64,000 nt of DNA. It comes from Evansella sp. AB-P1. Lineage in GTDB: Bacteria > Bacillota > Bacilli > Bacillales > Salisediminibacteriaceae. Both the position numbers and the translations under genes were made by a program. Position 1 is the stretch's first letter; each line of letters starts with the position of its first letter. Below, one piece after another: positions 47,020-54,998 of this stretch. A model generated the notes under the pieces. That model was not told where the DNA came from, did not search any database, and worked only from the letters and a program-made list of their open reading frames with translations. The stretch spans positions 1 to 64,000 of the forward strand of contig NZ_JARUKY010000023.1 in NCBI RefSeq assembly GCF_029688925.1, read 5' to 3'.

Positions 47020-47057
47020 GTAGTCCCCAAATGGTACTGTTCCTATTTGGGGACTAC
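47020..47057 (+). terminator. Terminator-like hairpin after the glucosaminidase gene
   Basis: GTAGTCCCCAAAT and ATTTGGGGACTAC around a 12-nt loop. The T-tract is weak (CTCTATTT). Confidence 0.65.
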
Positions 47058-47159
47058 CTCTATTTCCTAAGTCTAGCACCGAACTTACTCTTCAATCGAA
47101 TAATCGATTACATTCCGATTATCAGCTCCGATTGGGGGGGAACTGAACTCGTTTCGTTG

Positions 47160-48422
47160 CTAACAGGTAGCTGTTTTTGCAATTTTGTGAAGGCAATGAA
47201 TGTTCGATCCATATTTATACATCCCATCATAATCACATTTCAAGTCTGTGAATGTCATATATGCGATGGGCTTGTTTTTTAATGATTCTCTTAGGGATGG
47301 ACGGAGAAGTTGCGCTTTTATTTCTCTTTCTCGTCTTTTAGGTGCTACTAAAAATAATTCACAAGAATCCCCCTTCATAGATAGTGAAAGATCGTGAAGT
47401 CGTAAAATACCTGAATAGATAGAAGTACTTTTTTCTACCTCAAATGCACCTACATAACGTCCATCCACATCTAACCAAATAACATCGATTAAAGAAATAG
47501 TTTTATAATTATCTTCAGATACATTATTTTTTGGTAGTTCATCCATTGAAAGACCGCCTAATTCTTTTCCATTCCACTGTCTAGTATGATCATTTTTAGC
47601 TATCCACACCTTATATCCTAATTCACGTCCTAAAGACCCCAATAAAAATTGCATTTCACTGTGCTCATTTTCTTCTTGTACATCCTCGATAACTTGTTCG
47701 TGTCGCTTCTTAAATGTCTTCATTCTTTTTGTGTGATCAATTTTAAGAATCTCATCAGCATTTTCTGTAATAACCATTCTTCCAATACCAATTTCAAATA
47801 ATAACCCAGCGATGGCACCTAAATCCTTTGAAAATAGATTTTTGAATAATTCATTTGTTTCAATGATAGTCTCTCTCATTTGAAGATAGGAGGTCCATGA
47901 GCCTAATTTTGCTTTTTCATTAAAAAGGGCGTTATACCCTTTGACGATGGCAGTGTTAGATGGTGGAAATAAGGTAGGATGGAGAAAATACAATATATTT
48001 GCCACAGCAGGCCCTAACCCTTTAATATGTAATTGATCAAGTTTGATAATCTCTTCAATTATCTTTTTTTCGTCCTTTGCATGTAAACAAGCTTTTAAAA
48101 ATTTAGCAAAGGCTAGCTTATTTTCTTCATTTTCATATATATCAGGTATTCTTAATTTTGGCTTCCAATAGAATGCGTGGGCTGCCCCTTCAAAGACTTG
48201 CTTTTGTTCAGAAATCGCAGTAACAACAAATTCTAAACTTGATCCTTTGAAATCATTACCAAATGTCTGATTTTGAATATCAGCTACCACATCTCTAATA
48301 CCCGTTTTAATTGTTCGAAATGCTTTCATTCTATTTTCTCCCAATAAAAACCATGTATGATAAACAGATTCTTGATCTTTCTTATACTCCCCGATAAGCT
48401 TTTTCACGAAAGAAATTTCCAA
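47160..48422 (-). CDS. Putative restriction/repair nuclease with PD-(D/E)xK core
   Basis: The 420-residue soluble protein starts at TTG behind AGGCGGGG. Residues about 120-165 contain a helix-hairpin-helix-like block ([20 protein letters not shown]). The C-terminal half reads [20 protein letters not shown], then [27 protein letters not shown]: the acidic residues and E-x-E-K match a PD-(D/E)xK nuclease core of type II-like enzymes. No partner methyltransferase is present. It may act as a solo defence nuclease or be a remnant of a larger system. Specificity unknown. Confidence 0.65.
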   Translation of the reverse strand: MEISFVKKLIGEYKKDQESVYHTWFLLGENRMKAFRTIKTGIRDVVADIQNQTFGNDFKGSSLEFVVTAISEQKQVFEGAAHAFYWKPKLRIPDIYENEENKLAFAKFLKACLHAKDEKKIIEEIIKLDQLHIKGLGPAVANILYFLHPTLFPPSNTAIVKGYNALFNEKAKLGSWTSYLQMRETIIETNELFKNLFSKDLGAIAGLLFEIGIGRMVITENADEILKIDHTKRMKTFKKRHEQVIEDVQEENEHSEMQFLLGSLGRELGYKVWIAKNDHTRQWNGKELGGLSMDELPKNNVSEDNYKTISLIDVIWLDVDGRYVGAFEVEKSTSIYSGILRLHDLSLSMKGDSCELFLVAPKRREREIKAQLLRPSLRESLKNKPIAYMTFTDLKCDYDGMYKYGSNIHCLHKIAKTATC

Positions 48423-48528
48423 TTATACCCCGCCTTTCCAAAGTTTGCATATACGTTTATTTATACCATATAAAGCAGAGTAATTTGTGAATTTTGTATG
48501 AAGTTAGCCATAATAACGTGTAGTTTAA

Positions 48529-48768
48529 TTGAAGTCAATAGATGCTGATATTGATACGATTGGCTTTTGGTTTACTTCTGACTTTCAATCTGCGAAACCT
48601 TTTGCAATTGGAACTGAGACTGTTTTTGAAAAATCGACAACAGAATTTTGGGAAGATGGAGAACCAAAGGTAATACAAGTGAAAAAGTCAGTGAGTCGTT
48701 TTATCTACAAGGTATTTATTGATGTACCAAATCTTAAGTTTTATGATTCTGCTACCGTTGATTCCTAA
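48529..48768 (+). pseudogene. ADP-ribosyltransferase-like toxin fragment
   Basis: The 79-residue frame (TTG start, poor ribosome site) reads IGFWFTSDFQSAKPFAIGTE, then YKVFIDVPNLKFYDS. The W-F-T-S-D...A-K-x-F-A pattern and the trailing V-Y-K-V-x-I/L beta strand are typical of the middle of ART-fold toxins. The N-terminal His strand and C-terminal catalytic Glu part are missing. It is followed by REP-like palindromes. Probably a truncated effector. Confidence 0.4.
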
Positions 48769-48769
48769 A

Positions 48770-49012
48770 AAAATGGTGTCAGAACCCCAGTGTAATAAAG
48801 TTTTACCGTACCGAGTGTATGGTACCAAACCCATGGCACCAAAATCAAAGGTCAACCTTCCCCCTCCTCATACGAGAAAGGAAAAGGTTGAAATGGTGCT
48901 GATTTTTTATATTCATTATTTTATTTCTTCAGTAAGCTATTTAACTAAAAAAAATGGTGTCAGAACCCCAGTGTAGAAAAGTTTTACCGTACCGGGGGTC
49001 TGGCACCAAACC
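48770..49012. repeat. Two REP-like palindromes flanking a duplicated selC-flank segment
   Basis: Palindromes at about 48775-48840 and 48955-49012 share GTGTCAGAACCCCAGTGTA and TTTTACCGTACC. Between them, 48845-48955 is a near copy of 50065-50177: the selC-downstream hairpin and then the last codons of the FGGY kinase gene (CAGTAAGCTATTTAACTAAAA). Confidence 0.8.
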
Positions 49013-49018
49013 TTGGAA

Positions 49019-49043
49019 AAGCACTTCTATAATAGAAGTGCTT
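49019..49043. terminator. Terminator of the toxin-antitoxin-like pair
   Basis: AAGCACTTCTAT and ATAGAAGTGCTT hairpin, right after the minus-strand toxin-like gene. A very similar hairpin and gene tail recur at 56640-56730. Confidence 0.75.
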
Positions 49044-49049
49044 AATTTT

Positions 49050-49382
49050 CTATAACGGGTCAGTATCGTGTTCACCAAAAAAAGTTTGTAATGAAAAACC
49101 TGTTAAAGCAGAATAGCAGGCATCGACTAATACCTTCTTTTCTAAATCTAGAACATCATAAATAATTATAACATTATTAATATACGTCCAATAATAACCA
49201 TTAAATTCAAATCCAGGATAATCTACAATGTCGTACGCATGCTTACGTGGGTTAACAGAAAGGATGTTCTTGGAATTTCGAAAGACCCTTTTGGGATCTA
49301 TTTTGTAAGGTTTCATTTCGGCAAGCTTTACTCTAGCTTTTTGCCCCCATAATACTTCATATTGAATTTCAGTACTTGTCAT
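49050..49382 (-). CDS. RelE/ParE-like toxin candidate
   Basis: The protein is about 110 residues (start uncertain; ATG at 49382 or 49397). It has a small alpha/beta layout: N-terminal helix with KARVKLAEMKPYKIDPKRVF, then strands AYDIVDYPGFEFNGYYWTYI and NNVIIIYDVLDLEKKVLVDA, resembling the RelE/ParE/YoeB-type pattern with a final Tyr. Its start overlaps the upstream gene by 14-29 nt, the usual coupling for a type II toxin-antitoxin. The family is not certain. Confidence 0.5.
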   Translation of the reverse strand: MTSTEIQYEVLWGQKARVKLAEMKPYKIDPKRVFRNSKNILSVNPRKHAYDIVDYPGFEFNGYYWTYINNVIIIYDVLDLEKKVLVDACYSALTGFSLQTFFGEHDTDPL

Positions 49383-49680
49383 TGTTGACTTCATCAACTA
49401 ACTTGGTAAATTCTGTTTCGTCCCCACTATAATAAGAAAATTCCTTATCTCTATTTTTTCTTGCCTCTCTTAATTGATCGACAACTTCTTCATTAGTGAA
49501 AATTGCCTTTGTCATCCTCTTTTTTTGTTTATCTGTAAGGGAGTTAAATTCAAATTCATTTTTGGATTTTGAAAGAGAAAGTTCAAATGTCGTATTTTCC
49601 GTACTAAAAGTAAACGTATTTTTATCTGTTTGGAAAGCCTCGTAAACTCTACCGTCATCGTTTTTAATAAATATCTTCAA
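49369..49680 (-). CDS. Antitoxin-like partner
   Basis: The 103-residue protein has an N-terminal beta domain (MKIFIKNDDGRVYEAFQTDK, then TFTFSTENTTFELSL) and a charged C-terminal helix (EVVDQLREARKNRDKEF). It precedes and overlaps the toxin-like gene. A truncated copy lies at 38503-38682, showing the module was duplicated with the element. No DNA-binding fold is obvious. AAAGAGGTG serves as the ribosome site. Confidence 0.55.
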   Translation of the reverse strand: MKIFIKNDDGRVYEAFQTDKNTFTFSTENTTFELSLSKSKNEFEFNSLTDKQKKRMTKAIFTNEEVVDQLREARKNRDKEFSYYSGDETEFTKLVDEVNNDKY

Positions 49681-49859
49681 TTAATGACACCTCTTTCCAA
49701 TTACTTTAATTTATAATAACCAAAAATATTACACTCTACTTTTTAAGTAGCACTTATTGGTATTATATCACAGAGCACACAGTTTTCTAATTACGAAATA
49801 TTGTTAACATATCTTATGTTCCAAAATAAAGAACCCTTATGATAAAAAATTCTTCTTGT

Positions 49860-50053
49860 AAAAGTGGTGCCGAGTTTGGTGCCCAATTTTAAGAATTTAA
49901 TGGTATTACAAAGTATCAGCTATCATCGAAACCCTAATGTAGAGCATGTTCCAGCACTATGAGCCACTGTGAAAACAATCTGGATAGAACTTCAAAACCT
50001 TCTGGGAGGCGCGTGACGTCTCCGCTGGGTTCGATTCCCACACGTTCCCGCCA
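49860..50053 (+). repeat. Right end of element 2 with decayed selC 3'-half copy
   Basis: It aligns with 37925-38118 over its length: GGTGCCG/GGTGCCC pair (49866-49884), TATCAGCTATCA, CGAAACCCTAATGTAGAGCA and the 64-nt selC copy (49990-50053). In that copy the variable arm keeps GGAGGCG...GTCTCC, but the T stem and acceptor have changes (CCCACACGTTCCCG). It is followed by the hairpin found after selC itself. Confidence 0.85.
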
Positions 50054-50164
50054 ACCCTACATATAAAAGGTCAACCTTCCCCCTCCTCATACGAGAAAGG
50101 AAAAGGTTGATCTTTTTAGTAAATGTTCCATTTTTATATTCCATTATTTTATTTCTTCAGTAAG

Positions 50165-51649
50165 CTATTTAACTAAAACCCTACTCACTGACTGTTGCCA
50201 CCCCTGATAGTTTTTTATTCTAACCTTCTCTGAAACTAGTGGTCGATAAATTTCATTATCCCGATTAAGTTTACTAATTTCGTCAGTGGAACTCCACATC
50301 CCTATCCCTAGTCCTGCTAAATAGCCAGACCCCATTGCAGATAGTTCTGATATATTAGAGGCTACTACGTTTGTGTCTAGCATATCTGCTTGAAATTGCA
50401 TAAGGAAACTATTTTTTGTTGCTCCTCCGTCGACTTTTAGCTCTTTAATATTTATGTGTGATTCTTTTTCCATTAGTTCAACAACATTTTTTACCTGGTA
50501 AGCAATACTTTCTAATCCCGCACGAACGATATGCGCTTTAGTCGTGTTTCGGCTCATTCCCATAATTGCAGCTCGTGCATAAGGGTCCCAATAAGGTGCT
50601 CCTAAACCTACAAATGCAGGGATCAAGTACACTCCTTGATTATCAGTTAGTGATGATGCTAATTTTTCTACTTCATTGTAATCAGAAAATAAGCCAAGGT
50701 CCTCTTTGATCCACTTCATTACATCTCCAGACGTATGGATTATCCCTTCAAGAGCATACTCAATTTTACTGTCAATCCCCCATGCTATCGATGTAACTAA
50801 TCCATTGTGTGCATCAACCAAGTTACCTGTGTGGAGCAAAACGGAAGTACCAGTACCGTAAGTTGCTTTAGCCATTCCTATTTCAAAGCATTTTTGCCCA
50901 AATAATGCACCTTGAGAATCACCGATTACTCCTGATATAGGGAGTTGCAGCAAATCATCATCTTCCACCATACCAAAATTAGCATTAGAATCCTTTACTT
51001 GAGGAAGCATCGATTTATTTATGGAAAATACAGCTAACAATTCTTCATCCCAATCAAGTGTATGAATATTAAATAGAAGCGTTCTACTTGCATTTGTATA
51101 ATCAGTAGCATGGACTTTCCCGTCAGTTAGTTTCCAAATTAACCAACTATCAATGGTACCTAACAAGAGTTTTCCATTAGCTGCTTTTTCCTTTACACCG
51201 TCAACATTTTCTAATATCCATTTCACCTTTGTTGCGGAAAAATAAGGATCTAATGTTAAACCAGTTTTACTTTTTACGGTACTTTCATAACCTAACTCTT
51301 TTAAGTCTTTACAAATATCAGACGTCCTTCTGCATTGCCATACGATGGCATTATATACTGGAATACCTGATTCTTTATCCCATACGACTATTGTTTCCCG
51401 TTGGTTTGTTACAGCTAAAACTTTCAACACATCTTTAGCATTAGGAACTGTGTTTATTGTTTCCTTTAACAACCGCTTAACATTTTCATAGATTTCTATA
51501 GGATCATGCTCAACCCAACCTGGATTAGGATAATATTGTTCATGACTTGCACCTTTTTTATGAATAACCTCACCTTGCGAATTAATAAGTAGCACTTTCG
51601 TCCCAGATGTGCTTTGGTCAACAGAAAGAATATATTCTCTTTTCATCAT
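50165..51649 (-). CDS. FGGY-family sugar kinase (glycerol-kinase-like)
   Basis: The 494-residue kinase begins REYILSVDQSTSGTKVLLI (ATP phosphate-binding) and shares with glycerol kinases PGWVEHDPIEIYENV, TNQRETIVVWDKESG, NAIVWQCRRT and DPYFSATKVKWIL. The second ATPase domain has KATYGTGTSVLLHTG and ELKVDGGATKNSF. Despite this, its operon (split transketolase and a fucose-isomerase-like protein) argues for a ketose kinase rather than glycerol kinase. It is the last gene of the unit; the ATG follows GGAGGAGC. Confidence 0.85.
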   Translation of the reverse strand: MMKREYILSVDQSTSGTKVLLINSQGEVIHKKGASHEQYYPNPGWVEHDPIEIYENVKRLLKETINTVPNAKDVLKVLAVTNQRETIVVWDKESGIPVYNAIVWQCRRTSDICKDLKELGYESTVKSKTGLTLDPYFSATKVKWILENVDGVKEKAANGKLLLGTIDSWLIWKLTDGKVHATDYTNASRTLLFNIHTLDWDEELLAVFSINKSMLPQVKDSNANFGMVEDDDLLQLPISGVIGDSQGALFGQKCFEIGMAKATYGTGTSVLLHTGNLVDAHNGLVTSIAWGIDSKIEYALEGIIHTSGDVMKWIKEDLGLFSDYNEVEKLASSLTDNQGVYLIPAFVGLGAPYWDPYARAAIMGMSRNTTKAHIVRAGLESIAYQVKNVVELMEKESHINIKELKVDGGATKNSFLMQFQADMLDTNVVASNISELSAMGSGYLAGLGIGMWSSTDEISKLNRDNEIYRPLVSEKVRIKNYQGWQQSVSRVLVK

Positions 51650-51659
51650 GCTCCTCCTG

Positions 51660-52625
51660 CTATTTCCTTACCATTTGTAAGGCTAGTTTACTGACATTTT
51701 CTTTATTTATACCATAGTGATTAAATACTTCCGCAGTTTTTCCTGTAATTGCAGGTTCATCTGGAATTCCGAGGATTTTCATTAACACAGGATGGTTTTG
51801 TGATACAACCTCTGCCACCGCAGCACCTAGCCCACCAAAAATACTATGCTCCTCCAATGTAATGATCCTTTTTGTTTCTTTAGCTGCTCTTATAATTACT
51901 TCTTGATCTAAAGGCTTGATGGTGTGCATATTTATTACTCTACAATAAACCCCTTCCTCCTCTAATCTTTCCGCTGCATCTAACGCCACTCGAACTGTTT
52001 CCCCAGCTGCAATGATAGTTACATCATCCCCATCTTTCATCGTTACAGCTTTTCCGATTTCAAATGGATAATCATCAGATAGATAAGAATCCTCCACTGG
52101 ATTTCTTCCTATTCTCATATAAACAGGTCTTTCGTAACCTATTAATGCTTCAATCATTTTTTTCGCTTCATGACGATCAGCTGGTATCATTACATCTAAA
52201 CCTGGAATTGCTCTAGTCACTGCTATATCTTGTAACGAATGATGTGACATACCGAGTGCTCCATAACTGACACCACCACTTATACCGATTAACTTCACAT
52301 TTGTTTGGGAATAGGCTACATCCACTTTTATTTGTTCTATCGATCTCATACTTAAGAAGCAAGCCGGTGAAGCAACGAAAGGTTTTTTTCCTGAGTGAGC
52401 TAAGCCTGAAGCCATTCCTACAATATTTTGTTCAGCAATACCAACCTCAACAATTTGTTGCGGCAATTCTTGTCCGAACTTCACCATGGAAGCAGATCCT
52501 CTCGAATCACTTGTTAGTACTAAGATATCTTTATCTTTTTTACCTAATTCCAGTAAGGTCTCACTAATCACTTGACGATTGGCAATTTTATTACCACCTA
52601 AAGGTTTTAAGGCAACATTTTTCAT
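51660..52625 (-). CDS. Transketolase-like protein, C-terminal half (Pyr/C-terminal domains)
   Basis: The 321-residue subunit matches the pyrimidine-binding and C-terminal domains of transketolase: GIAEQNIVGMASGLA (catalytic Glu), YMRIGRNPV and HSIFGGLGAAVAEVV. It overlaps the preceding N-terminal-half gene by four bases (ATGA), so the two subunits are made together. Split transketolases of this kind often belong to specialised sugar pathways. Confidence 0.9.
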   Translation of the reverse strand: MKNVALKPLGGNKIANRQVISETLLELGKKDKDILVLTSDSRGSASMVKFGQELPQQIVEVGIAEQNIVGMASGLAHSGKKPFVASPACFLSMRSIEQIKVDVAYSQTNVKLIGISGGVSYGALGMSHHSLQDIAVTRAIPGLDVMIPADRHEAKKMIEALIGYERPVYMRIGRNPVEDSYLSDDYPFEIGKAVTMKDGDDVTIIAAGETVRVALDAAERLEEEGVYCRVINMHTIKPLDQEVIIRAAKETKRIITLEEHSIFGGLGAAVAEVVSQNHPVLMKILGIPDEPAITGKTAEVFNHYGINKENVSKLALQMVRK

Positions 52626-53452
52626 ACTAGTACCTCCAGTTGTTTTGACAGTTCCTCCATCGCTAATTTATATTCCTCTTCTGTAGGAACCCGATGATGC
52701 CACACGGTTTGATTTTCAGCAAATGAGATTCCCTTTCCCTTTACTGTATTAGCAATTAGCATTGTAGGCTTATCTACAGCTTTCGGTATATTATCAAATA
52801 CTTGAACTAACTGTTCAATATCATTTCCATCAACTTCTATCACTTCCCAGCCAAAACTTCTCCACTTATCTCCTAAAGGTTCAATTCCCATCAGATCTTC
52901 TGTATTCCCAGTAATTTGTAATCTGTTTCTGTCAATAATCCCTACTAAATTATCTAACTTATATTGTGCTGCTGCCATAGCACCTTCCCATACAGAGCCT
53001 TCTGCTTGTTCACCATCTCCCATAAGCGTATAGACCTTATATTCCTTTTGATCTAGCTTAGCTGCTAATGCCATTCCAACTGCAATTGCTAGTCCATGAC
53101 CTAAAGCACCTGTATTCATTTCCACACCGGGTACTTTATTGTTTGGATGACCGATTAACCGAGAGTTAAATTGTGAAAACGTCTTCAATTCTTCTTTCGG
53201 AAAAAAGCCCTTATCTGCTAAAATTGCCCAGTACGACTCCACAGAATGTCCTTTACTTTGTACATACCTGTCCCTTTCTTCCCATTTGGGATTATTCGGA
53301 TCAACATTCATTTTATGATAGTAAAGAACAGTCAAAATATCAGTGTTTGATAAAGATCCACCAGTATGACCAGTACGTGCTTCATAAATCATGGTTAATA
53401 GAGTCATTCTTATCTCTGTTGCTTTTCGTTTTAAAAACGTCACATCTGTCAT
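52622..53452 (-). CDS. Transketolase-like protein, N-terminal half (TPP domain)
   Basis: The 276-residue subunit carries the ThDP motif GDGEQAEGSVWEGAMAA with N/D of YKLDNLVGIIDRN, plus TGHTGGSLSNTDILTVLYYH and GALGHGLAIAVGMALAAK. I start at ATG 53452, nine bases after AAGGAGG; an upstream GTG/ATG would put the ribosome site inside the gene. It pairs with the C-terminal half that follows. Confidence 0.9.
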   Translation of the reverse strand: MTDVTFLKRKATEIRMTLLTMIYEARTGHTGGSLSNTDILTVLYYHKMNVDPNNPKWEERDRYVQSKGHSVESYWAILADKGFFPKEELKTFSQFNSRLIGHPNNKVPGVEMNTGALGHGLAIAVGMALAAKLDQKEYKVYTLMGDGEQAEGSVWEGAMAAAQYKLDNLVGIIDRNRLQITGNTEDLMGIEPLGDKWRSFGWEVIEVDGNDIEQLVQVFDNIPKAVDKPTMLIANTVKGKGISFAENQTVWHHRVPTEEEYKLAMEELSKQLEVLV

Positions 53453-53561
53453 TTCATTTAGCCTCCTTATTATCACATAATTAATCTAACTAAATATGTG
53501 TATCTAACCTGAGAGTTGTTGCCATAAAGAACCGATAACACCTGACAGAGCAACAATTTTC

Positions 53562-54998
53562 TTATTTATTTATGTCGCTTCCTCTTAACCAAGCTCGTAT
53601 TTCATGTTCCGTTGGATCTACTGGATCAGGAGTCAAACCTGGAATATATTCACAGGCTTCAAATAAAACAGGAATGACGTTAGCATGAATGCCAACTGAA
53701 TGATGAATGTATGGACCTTTAACTAATTTTTCCTCCCACAATGGCCAATCATTCACTTCTACCCAAACATATGACCCTCTAGAAAATGGCCCTTCAATCC
53801 CTTTCGCTTTCCCTAAGAATATGGAATACTCTCCATGGTCCCCATCAAAGCGGGCAAGCGTCATCTCCCCACCTTTAATTTCTCCTTCATGAGTTCCTGG
53901 AGAATGATCTTCAAATAAAAAGTGTTTATTTAGTTTCGGTTTATCCTCAACACTTAAAGATACTGGAAAGTTTCCACAATGGAATAATAATTCCCCGTTA
54001 GGATTTTCCGGATGTCTAATTGTTATATCTGCAAAAAATGTTGGTTCTGTGTTTAACGTTGCTGCTTGAACCATAATAGAAGTAATGGCTCCATGGATAT
54101 CCGTTTCACACGTCACTGGGATTTGCTCATCAGTAAGAATTGCATTGGCCAAACATGGCATAATTCCAATAATATCCTGCAATGTTGACCAGCATTGAAT
54201 TGCAATCGCTGTACTTCTCGTATCTTCCGCCAACTGTTTCATTGCCACTTTCAATGATGCAATGCGACGAACATCTTCTTCTGAAACCGTGCTCCAATCC
54301 ATTTTCTCTTTAATATATTTTACGGCTTTATCTAAGTTTGGACTCCCTTCTTTTTCTATTTTTAATGTAGCTTTCTTTATCTCATCAAGGGTGATTGGAT
54401 GTATTTGTATACCAAAGGTCTCAAGTAATTCTCCTTCATTACAAATTACGGACCAGAAATCAGAAGGTCTTGTAGAAATTTGCAAGATTCGTAGATTATT
54501 AAAATGCTTCACTACATTAGCAGCACCAATAAAATTTTTAAAACCACGTTCAAAAATCGGATCATCAACACGACAATTAGTAATATAAGTGAACTTTACA
54601 TTAAACCTTCGCAATACTTTACCTGTTGCAAATAAACCACATTGTGAATCACGTAGACGCATGCCACTGTCTAGTGGGGCTTCATCCCGCGGTCCCCAGA
54701 GTAAAACAGGTTTCCCAACCGCCTTCGCCACACGGGCAACAATATCTTCCGTACCAAAATTACAGTGGGGGAAAAACATTGCATCAACTTCTGCATCTCT
54801 AAATCTTTTAATAATTTTCGGCTCTTCTGATCGTTCGTAAAGCAATCCTTCTTCGTTAATTCCTTCCAAATCTACAATTTCAATGTCAAGACCAAAACTC
54901 TCCATTTTCTCTCTAATTAAATCTTTATACTTAAGTGCATCTTCCTTACTAAAAACAAATCTTCTCGTTGGTGCATATCCTAATACTAATTTAGACAT
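53562..54998 (-). CDS. L-fucose/L-arabinose isomerase-family protein
   Basis: The 478-residue protein begins with a Rossmann-like domain (LVLGYAPTRRFVFSKED) and has FFPHCNFGTEDIVARVAKAV, IAIQCWSTLQ and TCETDIHGAITSIM. The last contains the conserved E-x-D-x-x-G of the fucose-isomerase family, with Mn-binding Glu/Asp and a later His (HHSVGIHANV). It should interconvert an aldose and ketose or act in a related reaction. It heads the operon with GAGGAGG before ATG. Shorter than FucI (about 590), closer to the uncharacterised fucose-isomerase-like group. Confidence 0.85.
   Translation of the reverse strand: MSKLVLGYAPTRRFVFSKEDALKYKDLIREKMESFGLDIEIVDLEGINEEGLLYERSEEPKIIKRFRDAEVDAMFFPHCNFGTEDIVARVAKAVGKPVLLWGPRDEAPLDSGMRLRDSQCGLFATGKVLRRFNVKFTYITNCRVDDPIFERGFKNFIGAANVVKHFNNLRILQISTRPSDFWSVICNEGELLETFGIQIHPITLDEIKKATLKIEKEGSPNLDKAVKYIKEKMDWSTVSEEDVRRIASLKVAMKQLAEDTRSTAIAIQCWSTLQDIIGIMPCLANAILTDEQIPVTCETDIHGAITSIMVQAATLNTEPTFFADITIRHPENPNGELLFHCGNFPVSLSVEDKPKLNKHFLFEDHSPGTHEGEIKGGEMTLARFDGDHGEYSIFLGKAKGIEGPFSRGSYVWVEVNDWPLWEEKLVKGPYIHHSVGIHANVIPVLFEACEYIPGLTPDPVDPTEHEIRAWLRGSDINK

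Larger units (their letters stand above)
38119..50053. mobile_element. Integrated element 2 (composite, no intact integrase)
   Basis: The segment lies between the selC copies at 38118 and 50053. It carries integrase debris near its left end (38376-38516) but no intact recombinase. Cargo is a WxL surface locus, glycosyltransferase, LysM glucosaminidase, a solo nuclease, an ADP-ribosyltransferase-like fragment and a toxin-antitoxin-like pair. An internal, more diverged selC fragment at 45057-45123 followed by a dead SET gene shows it is itself built from at least two insertions. It could be a cis-mobilisable relict. Confidence 0.65.

Noticed and set aside
38055-50053. The 38 kb and 50 kb selC copies as second functional tRNA-Sec genes
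   Set aside because: Neither has a 5' half that can pair with the acceptor end; the upstream DNA is the end of an element.
27241-50053. CRISPR array or conjugative ICE modules in the island
   Set aside because: No regularly spaced repeats, relaxase, coupling protein or type IV secretion genes are visible.
50165-51649. Simple naming of the FGGY protein as glycerol kinase
   Set aside because: Sequence motifs fit, but no glycerol genes are adjacent and the operon is a sugar route, so the substrate is left open.
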